Assembly: GCA_013396525.1 (NCBI GenBank)
Contig: VWYX01001129.1
Coordinates: 62,001 to 126,000 of the forward strand
DNA length: 64,000 bases
From: Chaetorhynchus papuensis
Lineage: Eukaryota > Chordata > Aves > Passeriformes > Rhipiduridae
Direction of reading: 5' to 3'
The notes beneath the pieces are model-generated. The model ran no database searches and was not told the origin of the DNA. It saw only the letters and a program-made list of their open reading frames with translations. This document shows positions 49,627 to 60,272 of the stretch, one piece after another; within the stretch, counting starts at the first letter, position 1, and each line of letters begins with the position of its first letter. Position numbers and translations under genes: made by a program.

Positions 49627-52600
49627 CTAATTGAGGGAAGGAAAACAAAAAGAGCTCAACAGCAGTTCTGTTTACTGTGCATACTGTAGCAGTTAAACTG
49701 CTTTCCTAAATATGGCATTTCCTGTTAGCTTTCCCCATATTTTTTTTCAAAAAGCTTAGCCAGCCTAGCTTCTTCCACAGCCCTTCTACATACAGTGTCA
49801 ACTCCCAACCAAATGCTGAAAAGCTCCTATTCATGGCACTCTAAGTGTTGTATTGGCTTGGCAGCCCTTCATACAAGGCAAACTGGTAGCCAAATTCTGG
49901 TAGCCAAATTCTGGTAGCCAAATTCTGGTAGCCAAATGTAAATGCAGAAAACCCAATGTTTGGTATTGATTCACTGGAAGGGACAAAAAAATCATACAAC
50001 AATATGATACCTTCTGATACCACTGGAAAACTTTTTCATGTAGTCTCTCTTCCCTTCCTTTTGTTTTCAAATTTTAGTTTTGCTGCTAAAAGAAATTCCT
50101 CCTTTTGCTGTCTACAGAACAAGCTTTCCTGCTATTTTGCAGCATCATATGGAGTTTAATTGCCATGACTACAGACACACAAAGTCTCTTCTCCAAGGTC
50201 CCTTCATATTTCCAAATAATTTCCAAACCAGCTCTGACTTCCACACATTTCCTTTTATTAAGATTTAACCAGTGAATGACACTGAATAGAAGGATACGAT
50301 TAAACCTTTGTTAAATTTAGAAGTACTTTTATAGTAATCAGAACCCACAGCCACTGATTATGAGACAGACACCCTGCATTAACTCACATGCTGAGAAAAC
50401 TGATGTGGATGCTACAGCACCTGTGTGTCTGTTTCTGAACTACAAGGAATGTCTGGCCTGTACTCCATGTCTTCCTTTTATTTTGTGCTAAACCTGTGCT
50501 CAGATAAGGAATGATTTTTCAACTCTTAATTAGATCATCTGTGTCTGGGAATCTGCCACTTCAGGACTTCCGAGCTGGTGCTTTCCCACTTACCACAGGC
50601 AGACATCCCAAACATACACAGAGGTGTGTAGGCATCATGGACACAATGCACAAATTCGTCAGGATAACATCAGGAATGGGAGAAAGCTTTTGTATTGTTT
50701 TGCCCACAAGTCTCTGATTACATTTTAATTGTGCTCTAACAACTGCAAGCAGATACACCACACCACAAGGGCAAGTCTTATGTGGCAGCAACCTCAGAGT
50801 AGGCATGGAATCAAGCAAAGATTTGTTCCACTTTTGGCTTTTTCTCAAATCTCTCTTGACAGGCTCATAAGAGACTATTGAAAGATACTGAAATTAGACC
50901 TTCAGCACTTCAAGATTAGAGCCCTAACCTGTGATGGAAATTAAGGATAGAAATTACTTGAAAATTTCAGGGAGAAACTGAAGAAATATATTTGTATTTA
51001 AAATATTTTTGGACTTGAATAGCATGTAAGTGGCAAATTAGAGAGATGTAGGGATTTTGCTAGATGACTATAAAAATTTTATTGCTGAATAAAGCAGCTG
51101 GAATAAAGTGGTCCAATAATGCAACAGGTAAAACACACAAGCCATAGCACACTGTGATGGAAAAGAGGACACTGAAGCCCAGTCTGCATTTTACGAAGGA
51201 GCATGCTTTGCCTTTCAAGTAAAAGATTGCAGCCACTGGCAATAAGGAAATGATGACCATACAACCCACAAGATTATGTAAAAAAAAAACCTAAGGCACT
51301 TCATGAGCTGGATTAAAAAAAGTCTCTGCACTGCAGATCATTAGCATCAGTAGTTAAAGACTCCATTAAAAACATCTTTGTCCTCTACCACATCCCTGCT
51401 CCCCCAGCAATCCCAATGTTTTCTAACAACTCCACAAATGATCTCTGGCAAACTCCTTTATATTTGCAAAAGGCTGGAGAACTATCCTGCCTCATAGGAA
51501 GCAGAAATGGGAATTAAAGTGAAAAACAATGTAAGATCAACTCAGTACTAAAAAAGAAGACTGTGTCAACATTTACAAGCTTGTATAATTACAATCTGTC
51601 ACATGTTCAAAACCCAGGGTCAGACACAGTCAGTGCTATTGATGTACAGAACAGTAATAAAACCACCACTTTTATCTACTGCTAAAAGGTAGCTTTTATG
51701 CACTAAGAGCATTTTTCTTGACACAGACTTTGTGCTGAGTTTGAAGACCACAAAGCTGATGCTGGTATGGCTCGTACAGAGAGACACACTCACCCGCACT
51801 GGTGGATCTCTGGACTCCACATAAACCTCTTTTAGCAAGGTGAGGAACCTATCGTCCTTTCTGAGAACTTCGTCTTTTATCTCTGGGCTATCTAAAGGCA
51901 GTGAGAAGAAGAAGGGAAGAGAGAAAAAAAAAAGAAGAAAAGATTGATCTGAGTCAAATCGTTCTCTTTTTTGTTAGTTCTGCCAGCAAATGCACGTGTC
52001 CTCTTAGGAAGGTATCATTCTTCCCACAGCCCTGACCTGAGCGCCACCGCTTCACATGGTGGGGCTGGGCCGGTCACCTGTCCCAGCACAGCGGGAAGCA
52101 CACGCTTGTGGTACGCCTGCAGCTCTGCCTCAGCAGCCGCTCCCACTACCACCCACCCCAGCTACTGCCCCCAGCAAGCACCAGAACCGCCACCACCAAC
52201 TGTCCCAGCAGCCACCCCCTCACCCGCCCCATCAACTGCCCCCAGGTCCTGTCCCCATCAACCACGTCCACCGACCGCCCCCTGCGACCGCTCCAGCAAG
52301 AGCCTCCACCGACCGCACCATCAACTGCTCCCAGCCCCCGCCCTCATCGCCCACCCCAGACAGGACACCTCCGACACCTCCATCCCCTCCCTCACGCTGC
52401 TGCCCGCCGTGACGGCCCCGACCCCCGCCCCCGTGAGCCGTCCCACAGCCGCCCCACCGCCGCGGCTCCCGGCATGCCCCGCGCGCCCAGCACCGCTCTC
52501 AATGTCACCGGCCCCGCACCGGGGGCCGCCGCGGCCTCGCCGCCGCCCCTGGCCCCGCAGCCCGCACCCGGCACCCGCCCTGCCCCTCCTCCGCCCGCAC

Positions 52601-52804
52601 CGCGGCCCCTCGCCGGGCCCGCAGAGGCCGCCCCCAGCGCCGGGGTCGCCCCGCGGACAGGTGAGGCCGGCACTCACCGGCCATGGCGTCCAGCCGGGCG
52701 GTGGGGTGCCGCGGCGCGGGCGTGGGCTTCTCCTTGCTGATCTCGCGGCTGGCCCGGTTCTCCACGTTAAAATTCCGGAACACGCGGGTCAGCCGCCCGC
52801 CCAT
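49312..52804 (-). CDS. NDUFAF4: NDUFAF4, mitochondrial complex I assembly factor, complete gene with three coding exons
   Basis: Joining 52804-52678, 51891-51794 and 49626-49312 on the minus strand gives 540 nt, 179 residues plus stop; the human protein is 175. NDUFAF4 (UPF0240 family, formerly C6orf66) works with NDUFAF3 in early assembly of the peripheral arm of respiratory complex I in mitochondria. Visible conservation: N-terminal RNFNVENRASREISK and APRHP, the central FLTLLKEVYVESRDPPV, and the C-terminal PKGKISIVEALTLLNNHKL and WTAEKIAAEY. Gly2 is kept, compatible with N-myristoylation. Residues 76-107 (KDGGGEHLPS and on) are the least conserved part. Introns obey GT-AG, with phase 1 after exon 1 and phase 0 after exon 2. 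The ATG at 52804-52802 has G at -3 and +4. No in-frame upstream ATG exists. The gene is intact and in the expected place beside GPR63. Confidence 0.95.
49627..51793 (-). other. NDUFAF4: NDUFAF4 intron 2
   Basis: 2,167 nt, GTGAGTG...AATTAG on the gene strand. AT-rich, with no recognised element except the 14-bp minisatellite at 49883-49937. ORFs inside (for example 51060-51269 minus, hydrophobic) lack support. Confidence 0.85.
49883..49937. repeat. 14-bp minisatellite, about 3.9 units
   Basis: CTGGTAGCCAAATT repeats without a change at 49883, 49897 and 49911, plus a 13-bp partial copy at 49925. The perfect identity implies recent expansion. It lies in NDUFAF4 intron 2, about 255 bp upstream of the exon 3 acceptor in the transcript direction, and is probably length-polymorphic. 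Confidence 0.95.
51794..51891 (-). CDS. NDUFAF4: NDUFAF4 coding exon 2 (residues 43-75)
   Basis: 98 nt. The acceptor is TGCCTTTAG at 51900-51892, preceded on the gene strand by a long pyrimidine tract (51902-51942). The exon encodes SPEIKDEVLRKDDRF and LLKEVYVESRDPPVR, matching the central conserved block. The donor is CGG|GTGAGTG at 51793. Confidence 0.93.
51902..51942. repeat. Purine tract (A/G), acting as polypyrimidine tract on the gene strand
   Basis: A run of A and G including AAAAAAAAAA, directly beside the exon 2 acceptor. Read on the minus strand it is a long C/T tract, so it probably serves U2AF binding for NDUFAF4 splicing. Confidence 0.75.
52120..52440. repeat. Degenerate C-rich low-complexity tract
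   Basis: Irregular repetition of CCACC, CCAGCA and CATCAACTGC-type words; CATCAACTGCCCCCAG (about 52230) recurs as CATCAACTGCTCCCAG (about 52319). G is scarce on the plus strand, so the transcribed RNA of NDUFAF4 is G-rich here. No clean unit length. Confidence 0.7.
52678..52804 (-). CDS. NDUFAF4: NDUFAF4 coding exon 1 (residues 1-42 plus first base of codon 43)
   Basis: Starts MGGRLTRVFRNFNVENRA and ends with CCATGGCCG followed by the donor GTGAGT at 52677. It encodes the conserved N-terminal amphipathic, Arg-rich block. The donor leaves phase 1, completed by AT of exon 2 to give Asp43. Confidence 0.93.
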
Positions 52805-52819
52805 CGCCGCCGCCGGCCG

Positions 52820-52831
52820 CGCCTGCGCACG
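52820..52831. promoter_or_regulatory. NRF1-like motif near NDUFAF4 start
   Basis: CGCCTGCGCACG resembles the NRF1 site (YGCGCAYGCGCR) with one or two mismatches. It lies 16-27 bp upstream of the ATG. NRF1 commonly controls nuclear genes for mitochondrial proteins. Motif-level evidence only. Confidence 0.4.
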
Positions 52832-52874
52832 GGGCAGGCCGCGACAGGGGGTGATGCGCCGCGCCAGCGAATGC

Positions 52875-52882
52875 ACCGGAAG
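52875..52882 (+). promoter_or_regulatory. ETS/GABP (NRF2)-like site
   Basis: ACCGGAAG is the core of the ETS family site bound by GABPA. It lies about 70 bp upstream of the NDUFAF4 ATG. Together with the NRF1-like word this is the pairing often seen at promoters of respiratory-chain genes. Confidence 0.45.
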
Positions 52883-53825
52883 AAAATCAACCGAGTGCCG
52901 CAGGAACACAAACAAGCAAGCGAACGAGAACTACGGACAAGGCGGTTCGCTTTTCACCTCGTACGCCCGGCGGTGCTTTCTCCTTGTCCTCGGCGCTGCC
53001 TCTGGCGTCGGCCCGGGGCGGCGTTGGTCGTGCCGTGGCTTTTCCAAACGCGTGCGTGACCGCAGCCCCCGGGTCGGGCGGGCCCCGCTGGGAAGGCTCT
53101 TAAAGCCGCGGGCTGCCCCAGAGTTTCCTTTTCAGCCGTGGCGGCTGACGCGGGAGCCCCCGGACACGTCATGTCGTGACTGTCGCCACTTCTTTAGTGA
53201 TAGGCGCGGCTCGAAACTGCAGCGAGGGACATTTAATTCACCCCTGGTGTTGAGAATTTGTAGGCCACACAGTGCTTTCAGGGTGCAGACCCTCTTTTGC
53301 AGCTCAAGCAAGTAGCCTTTCTTCTGACTTCACAAAAATTGCAAAGACTACTTGTGAGAAAATACTGAGAAGTCCTTGAGCCATACATAAGAAAGGTAAA
53401 ATTGTAGACAGAATCAAAATTGTTGAGATGGAATCAGCAGTTTTTAGATTCAAGAAGCTAAGTGTGGAAACATACAGAATCCTCAGAGAAAGGAACGCAG
53501 GAAGAACAAGAGTAAGAACTATTGGCCTGATGCAAAAAGTGATAAAGCCTGGTGGTTGACTGCTTTATTCAACCACGACTGATAAGGTGTCTTACCAAGA
53601 GAGATTAATGACTTGTTAATTCCAGCTGCTGCATGACTTAGCCAATAAGTAATTCCCTTATGGCTTTAAATTGTGTATATGCTGTTTGCAGACCCGTGGT
53701 GCCTTCTGGGCTACTAGTTAGTGCATGGTGGTAGTTGCCTGAGTGAAGTGACCTGGAGTGGGAGTGTTAATGAAGTGAACAGACCAGAAAAAAACAGACT
53801 TCTTCTCGTGCCCTTTTTTCATTAT

Positions 53826-53854
53826 CTTTTTTTCTTTTTTTTTTCCTTTTTTTA
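53826..53854. repeat. T-rich low-complexity tract
   Basis: Runs of T broken by single C or CC. Simple sequence with no evident role. Confidence 0.85.
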
Positions 53855-56800
53855 TGTGGAAAACATTTTTTTTCCTGCCCTTGCATCTATCTAGATGTTC
53901 TTGTTATTGTGGGTATGCAAAACTTGGGGTTTCAGAACTTGGTCTTCTATTAGTAGCATTATTTAGTAATAATAATGACGATCATAGTTACCAGGGCTAC
54001 ATTTAATGCTGGATTAATGAATGACAGTGTTTTCCTTAGAGAGAAGTCAAATAGATTTAGAAAGACAATGGAGACAAGGCAATGTCTCCATAAGCATGGT
54101 CTGTGCTGGATTTCTGCTCTCTTTGGGAATCAGGAAGGTGCAGTTTCTCCCCTTGTTTATTTTAAAGGCTCTCATAGTCTGTAGGAGGATAGAAACATGT
54201 TTTTGTTCTTTGGTAATAAGCTTACTGACCTTGTCTTATTTTAGACATTGCATGCGAATGAATTAAGAAGACAAGTGGTATAGTTATCATAGGAAGCTGT
54301 TAAAATCTGCTGAAGTCAGACTGGTGACAAGTTTATTTAAATACCTATAGTCAATTACTTGAGTCCAGGATTTGATACTTTTTTAAGTGATGAGTCTGTC
54401 TGTGTGCCTATAATGGAAAAATCCACATGGATGCCTTTGGTGGTTGTAGACCTTTTATAGGTGCTTTAGCTTTTCTCTGAGACATGTCCTTATTGATCTG
54501 TCTGCAGATCAGCCATTGTGCCAAATTTGGAAACAAGGTTTCTCCTTCAAAAGCTAAGAACTCCCAGCTTCTGGGATCAAACTCGGCACAGAGCTTCTGT
54601 CTTCGTAAAGCCTGAATGCGATTAATACAGCTATAATATTTCTGACAGCAAAATAAATTCACCAGAAGGCAGTCAGTTAAAAATAAAGAGTGATGTCATG
54701 CTCTGCCTGTCACTTCCTACCACTGAGGATGGCACAAAGCTGTTCTTTTCATGTATAAAGACACACCAAAAGTACAAGATTTTTATTCTGAAGAATCTTT
54801 CTTAGACTGTAGCAAGCAAAAGAACTGAGATTGAAAAAATACATTTTTTAAAAATCATTTGGTGTTTTACCTATGTGACCATGTTGATGTTAAATATAAA
54901 TAATCAAGAAGTTGTATTTTTTTTTTTCATATAAACCATCTGCAATTGGGATGATTAAAAAATAAATGTATGTGTATTCAGCTTCGATGGAGTTTCAAAT
55001 GGGATGCATTTTTCTTGAACTAGGACTCTGAATTTTTCCCGGTAATTTAAAAATAACAAACAAAACAGCCCATGAGAAGAACACAGGCTATCCAGCTGAG
55101 TTCATGTACAACAGCACCAAACACATCAGAGAAAAATACTGTAACTCTCATGGTATACATGTGCCATAGGCTGCCACACTAGATCTCCTTTTAATCCTTT
55201 CTTACCTCTTAGGAGAGAAATTTCTAAAGCTACTGTGCACCTGGAAAATAAAAAGTAAATTTGTGACTGTTCTTTGAATCTTTTTGGTTTTTCATCCCAG
55301 TTTTGATTAGATGTTGTGTGAATTTTTTTTTCTTTCTCAGCTAGTTCTGTATCTGAGTGGAAAATGAGAAATTAATTTTGGTAGTTAACAAGCATCAAAA
55401 ATCTGATTGGCCTATTGAAAATTCCCTTTAGAGAAGGGAGGAATGTCTTGTTGTTAACTTGTGTTACTGTGTGGTACTACTAAGGTTTCTTTGCTGTCTT
55501 TACTACTCAGAAGATCAGGAATCAGAGTATAAGTCCAGATGGGCAGGTAATCTCAGTGAAATAGGAGTCTTTTTTTGGTAATAGGTGCCCAACTGGAGAA
55601 TTTTGGAGAGGAGGCAGGTGAGGTTTGCTTTGTGATTTGTGGTCTGGGAATGGCACAGCAGTCGACCACAGAGGAAAATTAGGAATGCCCTTATACAGCA
55701 GCTGTACAGGTTTATATTTGATTCTGTCCACATTTTCTACCACTGACACTGTTTTCCTCTTCTCATCTTTTTGTTGTAGTTTGCTCATAATTGATGTCAG
55801 TCTAAATGGATACTTGAGCAAATTCATATAGGATTCAGGGAATTGAGCCCTCTATCCTGATTACTGGTTTACCAGTAAACACAATGAGAGCATTGATCCT
55901 TTTGTTCCTTATCTCATCAGTGTTAGGCAGAACCAGAGAACACAGCATTAGCAAGAATTGATTATGAGCTAAGTAAAAATGACTGTCCTGCAACTTTGTA
56001 AAGGTGAACTCAAGAGAGATGGACTCACTGATGGATCACTTTTGCCTTTCAGTGATTTTTGGTTGTTCTGTTACTTAATCTGGTTTGTTTCTCTGTTGCT
56101 GGTTTCAACTGATCCATCTTTTATTGGCTTCTGAAGTATCTACAGAAGGATCTACATTGAAGGATTTTGCTTCCAGTCTGTGATCAGAGTGTTCCTGAAC
56201 ACTTGCATATTTTCAAGGCTAGGTGGCTGCAGTGCTTTATTTAAAGGAGTTTTTGTCAAGTCCTTGTGTGGATGAAGTTTATGGCAAGTGCAGCAAGCTC
56301 AGTGTTACAGGCTCCCACACCAGGCCAGACAGATCACTAGCTTCTTGTCAGATAATACTAGTTTCAAAGACATTGCATTTAAATTCTCCTGATTGACTGT
56401 GGCTTGACATACCTGACATCATCTTCAATATTTTTCCTGTCTGATTGTTGTATCTCAATAAGCAGGTTACTTTGACTTGGAAATGCACAGTAGGAGCCAG
56501 CATATTTGAGAATGAGGCAGCTTGGTACTGGAATTAATTAATTTCATCAGTTACACATGCATTTTTACTTCATTTTTACTCACAGGGTTCAGTACCACAT
56601 GCTCTCTTCTCAGTGGCAATACTAGTTGAGACAACTGACAGCCTTATTATTTCTTGTAACCCTGGCTTCAGTTCATTCCTCTTGCCAGAGTGAGGATGTA
56701 GGAACGCCTCCAGAGCAAACAACATTGCATCGATGGTCTGATTTAGGAAGGAGAAGAGCTCCCTTAACTTTTCTAAGCTGTATCAATGACTGATGGTTTC

Positions 56801-56893
56801 ACTGGTCCCACAGCAACCTACTGGAAACACCAGAGGAGAAACAAAAGGCATGTGACAGGAGGAGTGCAAATACCTTGAAGTGGTATTGCTGCC

Positions 56894-56911
56894 AGGTTGG
56901 TTGGTTGGTTT
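56894..56911. repeat. (GGTT)n short tandem repeat
   Basis: GGTTGGTTGGTTGG followed by TTTG on the plus strand. About four units. Confidence 0.85.
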
Positions 56912-57721
56912 GCTTGTGAGAGTTTGCACTTTGCTGCCAGATTGTTTCCTTCCAGCAGTGACAGAAACAACTGTACCAGCTCCAATGAGGAGGAAGTGAA
57001 CCAGCAGTGGGAAGAGACTGGGTGAAATGGAGAGATGGCTGGCTCATCTTGGGCTGGCTTTGCTGGTGCTGTAACATCGCCCAAGACAAACAACATCCTT
57101 TGTACTGACTTGAGGCAGTAACAGTAGCCATGATTTTACCACACTGCCACTGCAGTAGCTGTCTGATAGTCCAGAAGATAGCTGGTGAATGGATTCAGAA
57201 TATTAGCTATCTGCTGGAGTTTCTTTCATGAAATATAACACATAAAATAATAAATGTGTAACCTATGTGTGCTGGCAAGATGCTCTTCTACAATAATGTC
57301 ATATTTTTCCATCCCTAAAGGATATTTCTGTTCTCTATATATGGTTTTAATTTATGATGATGCATAAATATTTATACAGGTATGATGCATTTTTTATAGA
57401 TAACTTTAACATTTAGTTCTATTATCTGTGACTTGAGGTATAAAGGGATTGATTTTCCATGCTTTTATAAGTAGTTGCAGAACCACTTGTATTTATTCAT
57501 TTTACACTTGAATTGCATCCTTCTGCAATTTGCAAATCGTGTATTTGCAGGTGTGAATTACATGAAAAACTGAAGTCTGTTTTATCTACCTATGGGGAGC
57601 CAAATTTTGTGCAGAATAAGAAAGCCAAAATGACCTCAGTGAACACTTCTAAAACCATTTTATATATATCTCAGCCTTAAAGAAGGCTTATATATAGATC
57701 TTAAGAAGCTGGAGAAGTTAG

Positions 57722-57790
57722 GGTGTGGTTTAATAGCTCAGTGGCTTAATCAGTGTTATGCTGGGTAAGTAGCATTTGAGTCCATGTCCT
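57722..57790 (+). repeat. tRNA-like segment, possible old SINE head
   Basis: TAGCTCAGTGGC at 57734 fits the polymerase III A box at 11 of 12 positions, and CATTTGAGTCC at 57773 fits the B box partly. The 39-nt spacing is slightly short for a tRNA. No cloverleaf with a sound acceptor stem could be drawn. Low support. Confidence 0.25.
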
Positions 57791-60248
57791 GTACCTGCAT
57801 TCTTTTAGATGCAGTAGCTAAAAATCTGCCTGGCACGCACAAAGGATTCTTTGCAGATATTCAAGGAATACCATAGTGAGGTTACACAACTTTCCTGGCT
57901 GATTCCACAAGCCATTTCAAGTCCTCTAGTTTCCAAAAAGCAAATGCATCTACACTAATGCTGGGAGAGGATTCTGTTAGGGGAAGCTATCAGACAGCAG
58001 AGCAAAGAAAATGTGACCATAGGGTTACAACCTACAAGCTTTAATTAAAAGCCTTGAAGTAAAGATGAATGTGCAATATTGCGTTACCAAAAGATAAACT
58101 ACAGAGTGTGATTAGAGAAATACATGAAATTCATTTAGCATTTACTCCAAGAAACAAATGGAATATTCTAAGATATGCAGTCACCAGTAGAGTTACAATA
58201 TTAAAGTCTTGCTGACTCAATTTTTTCTTAAATTTTTGGTTGAAATAACTTCTAAACTCTTAAATAGCAACTGTTCAGTAACTGACCTTAAACCATATAA
58301 AACACGTAAAGTCCCATTGACTTCAATAACATTTATCCAGAATAGGATAAATAGGAATGAAAATAGTGGGAAAGAATCCAAAGCTCTAGACAAAAATCTG
58401 CATTTGAAATGAATCAAACATTCTTAGAATTTGGAGTGTAATTCAGTGAGGGTCAGGAAAGAAATTAATGAGGGAAGATTTTTCATAACTATGTTCTGTC
58501 TACTGCATGGGTTGTTTTATGTCTTACTGTGAAATACCCTGTGGAAGCCCTAATCAGAGACAGTTTTAGATAACATGCATTCATATTGATGATCAGGGCA
58601 AAATAGATTTATTATCTACTTGCTTCATTTACCACGAAATATTATATTTTATCTGATTTAGGAATATACCAGTATGGATTGTGTAGCACAGTGGTGTAAC
58701 AGGAATAATGTTCACTGCAAAGGATTTGGTCTAATGCAGTAGTATCCCTAAATGTATATCACCGAGGAGGATACAGTTAAGACAAATAATGCTGCATTGT
58801 TTTAGTTAATTTTGCATTATTTCCTAGTATTATACTTTATGTACACTAATACAGAAAATTAATTACATTCTTCCTGCAGGTCTTCTGAGCATTTTCATTT
58901 GTATGTATCACCATTTACCTGAGTGATTGCATATCCAAATTGTGCTGGTAGGGAACGCATTAAAGAGACAAGAAAAGGTTTCAATGATACCAACACATGA
59001 CTACCAGTATTAGAGTTCAAATGGAAATAATTACTGAAGTTAGAGAGCCCTTTTGTGTGCCTCTTCTTCCCACAGCATCAAAAATCTAGGGGCAGCATGT
59101 GGGACACAGATGTATTTTTAACAGTTACATATACTAATTATATAGAGATACAGTGGTTAAATATGCAAGTGTCAGGTTGCTCTGGGCACTACTAAAATAG
59201 ACCATTAAAGAGGTCCCCAAATATTTAAAGTACCACCTCTATGTACTAAAAGTTCATTTTTAGGTTGTATAATAAGGACATGATTAAGCTTCAAAGCTCC
59301 AGCATTTTCATGCAGACTTACTGAGACTCCTTGAAGGCTGAGCTCTTTCTTTATGTAAGATGTCTTTGGGATCCTGATGAAGCTACCACACTTTCCTACA
59401 TACATAATAAAATACAAAACCAGTGTTCTCAAGCATTAGTTCAGGAACTCTATAGGTACTATTGTACTTTTTTGGGCTAGAAAATGCTGAAAATGGTCAA
59501 GGTTTCTTTAGTCAATAAACAGTTTGTCACGTTGTTCTAATATGAATTAAGGAATTCTCCACAGGGTATAATGATAAGTGATAACAAATGATAAATTTCA
59601 CATGCACAAAATTGGTAGAAGTTAGTTAAAAATTCCCTCTGAGCACCTTTCTGTGGGCCTAGGTCTCAGCATCTAGGAGCTGCCAGGAAATGAGGTTCCC
59701 TGCTGTACCTACAAGTAGCAGGTCTCAGCCTGTGGATGACAGACTTTAAATAATTCAGTACACTGAGTTACTCCAGAGGAAATGTCTGTTGATGGCCTGT
59801 CTGAATTACAGCAGCAAAGCTTCTCTTGTCAGAAGTGCTGCCAGACTCTCATCAATGGATTGTGACATGGGCCAGTTTCATCCTGGTGTAAAATCTCTTG
59901 TCAGCCTGTAGAAATGATCCCTGCAGGGCATCTCTCTTTGCAGCATAGGGAAATTCACCTCTCACCCCAAGAACAATGAGATTTTTAGAATTCTGCAAGC
60001 TTCTTCTGCAGTCTTTCACTTTTTGTTCAGACATCAGAGGGAACATGCTAAGTTATTTGTTCTTGTTTAATACTTTAATCTGTTTGGAAAATGTGGGTCA
60101 TCTTCTAGTGGTTAATTGCTCCAACAGTGACATGTTTTCATTTTTTCTGACATCCCTGTGGATGTGCTCTATTCTGGTTTTGGGCATGGGGTTGAGAAGC
60201 AGAACTACAGACATGGGAGACAGAACAACATCGATTTCAGAATCTGTC

Positions 60249-60272
60249 CTCTCTTTCTCTCTCTCTCTTTTC
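60249..60272. repeat. (CT)n microsatellite
   Basis: CTCTCTTTCTCTCTCTCTCT followed by T residues on the plus strand. Confidence 0.85.

Larger units (their letters stand above)
51892..52677 (-). other. NDUFAF4: NDUFAF4 intron 1, with a C-rich plus strand
   Basis: 786 nt between the exon 1 donor (GTGAGTG) and exon 2 acceptor (TTTAG). The promoter-side part is CpG-rich, the middle (about 52080-52440) is C-rich and low-complexity, and the acceptor end has a long polypyrimidine tract on the gene strand. Plus-strand ORFs of 118-362 codons across this intron are rich in Pro, Thr and Ala and are composition artefacts. Confidence 0.85.
52370..53230. promoter_or_regulatory. NDUFAF4: CpG island promoter of NDUFAF4
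   Basis: CpG-dense, TATA-less sequence spanning exon 1 and about 400 bp upstream. Housekeeping-type promoter, as expected for a complex I assembly factor. GC content falls away after about 53.2 kb. The island is long enough upstream to support divergent transcription to the right, but no plus-strand exon could be recognised. Confidence 0.8.

Noticed and set aside
52805..52915. Possible N-terminal extension of NDUFAF4, open in frame upstream of the ATG
   Set aside because: The upstream frame is open but contains no ATG; its first possible start would be TTG. The family begins at the MG start used here, which has strong initiation context.
51971..53059. 362-codon plus-strand ORF across NDUFAF4 exon 1 and intron 1
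   Set aside because: It runs antisense through a clearly coding exon and a C-rich low-complexity tract; the Pro/Thr/Ala composition simply reflects that tract.
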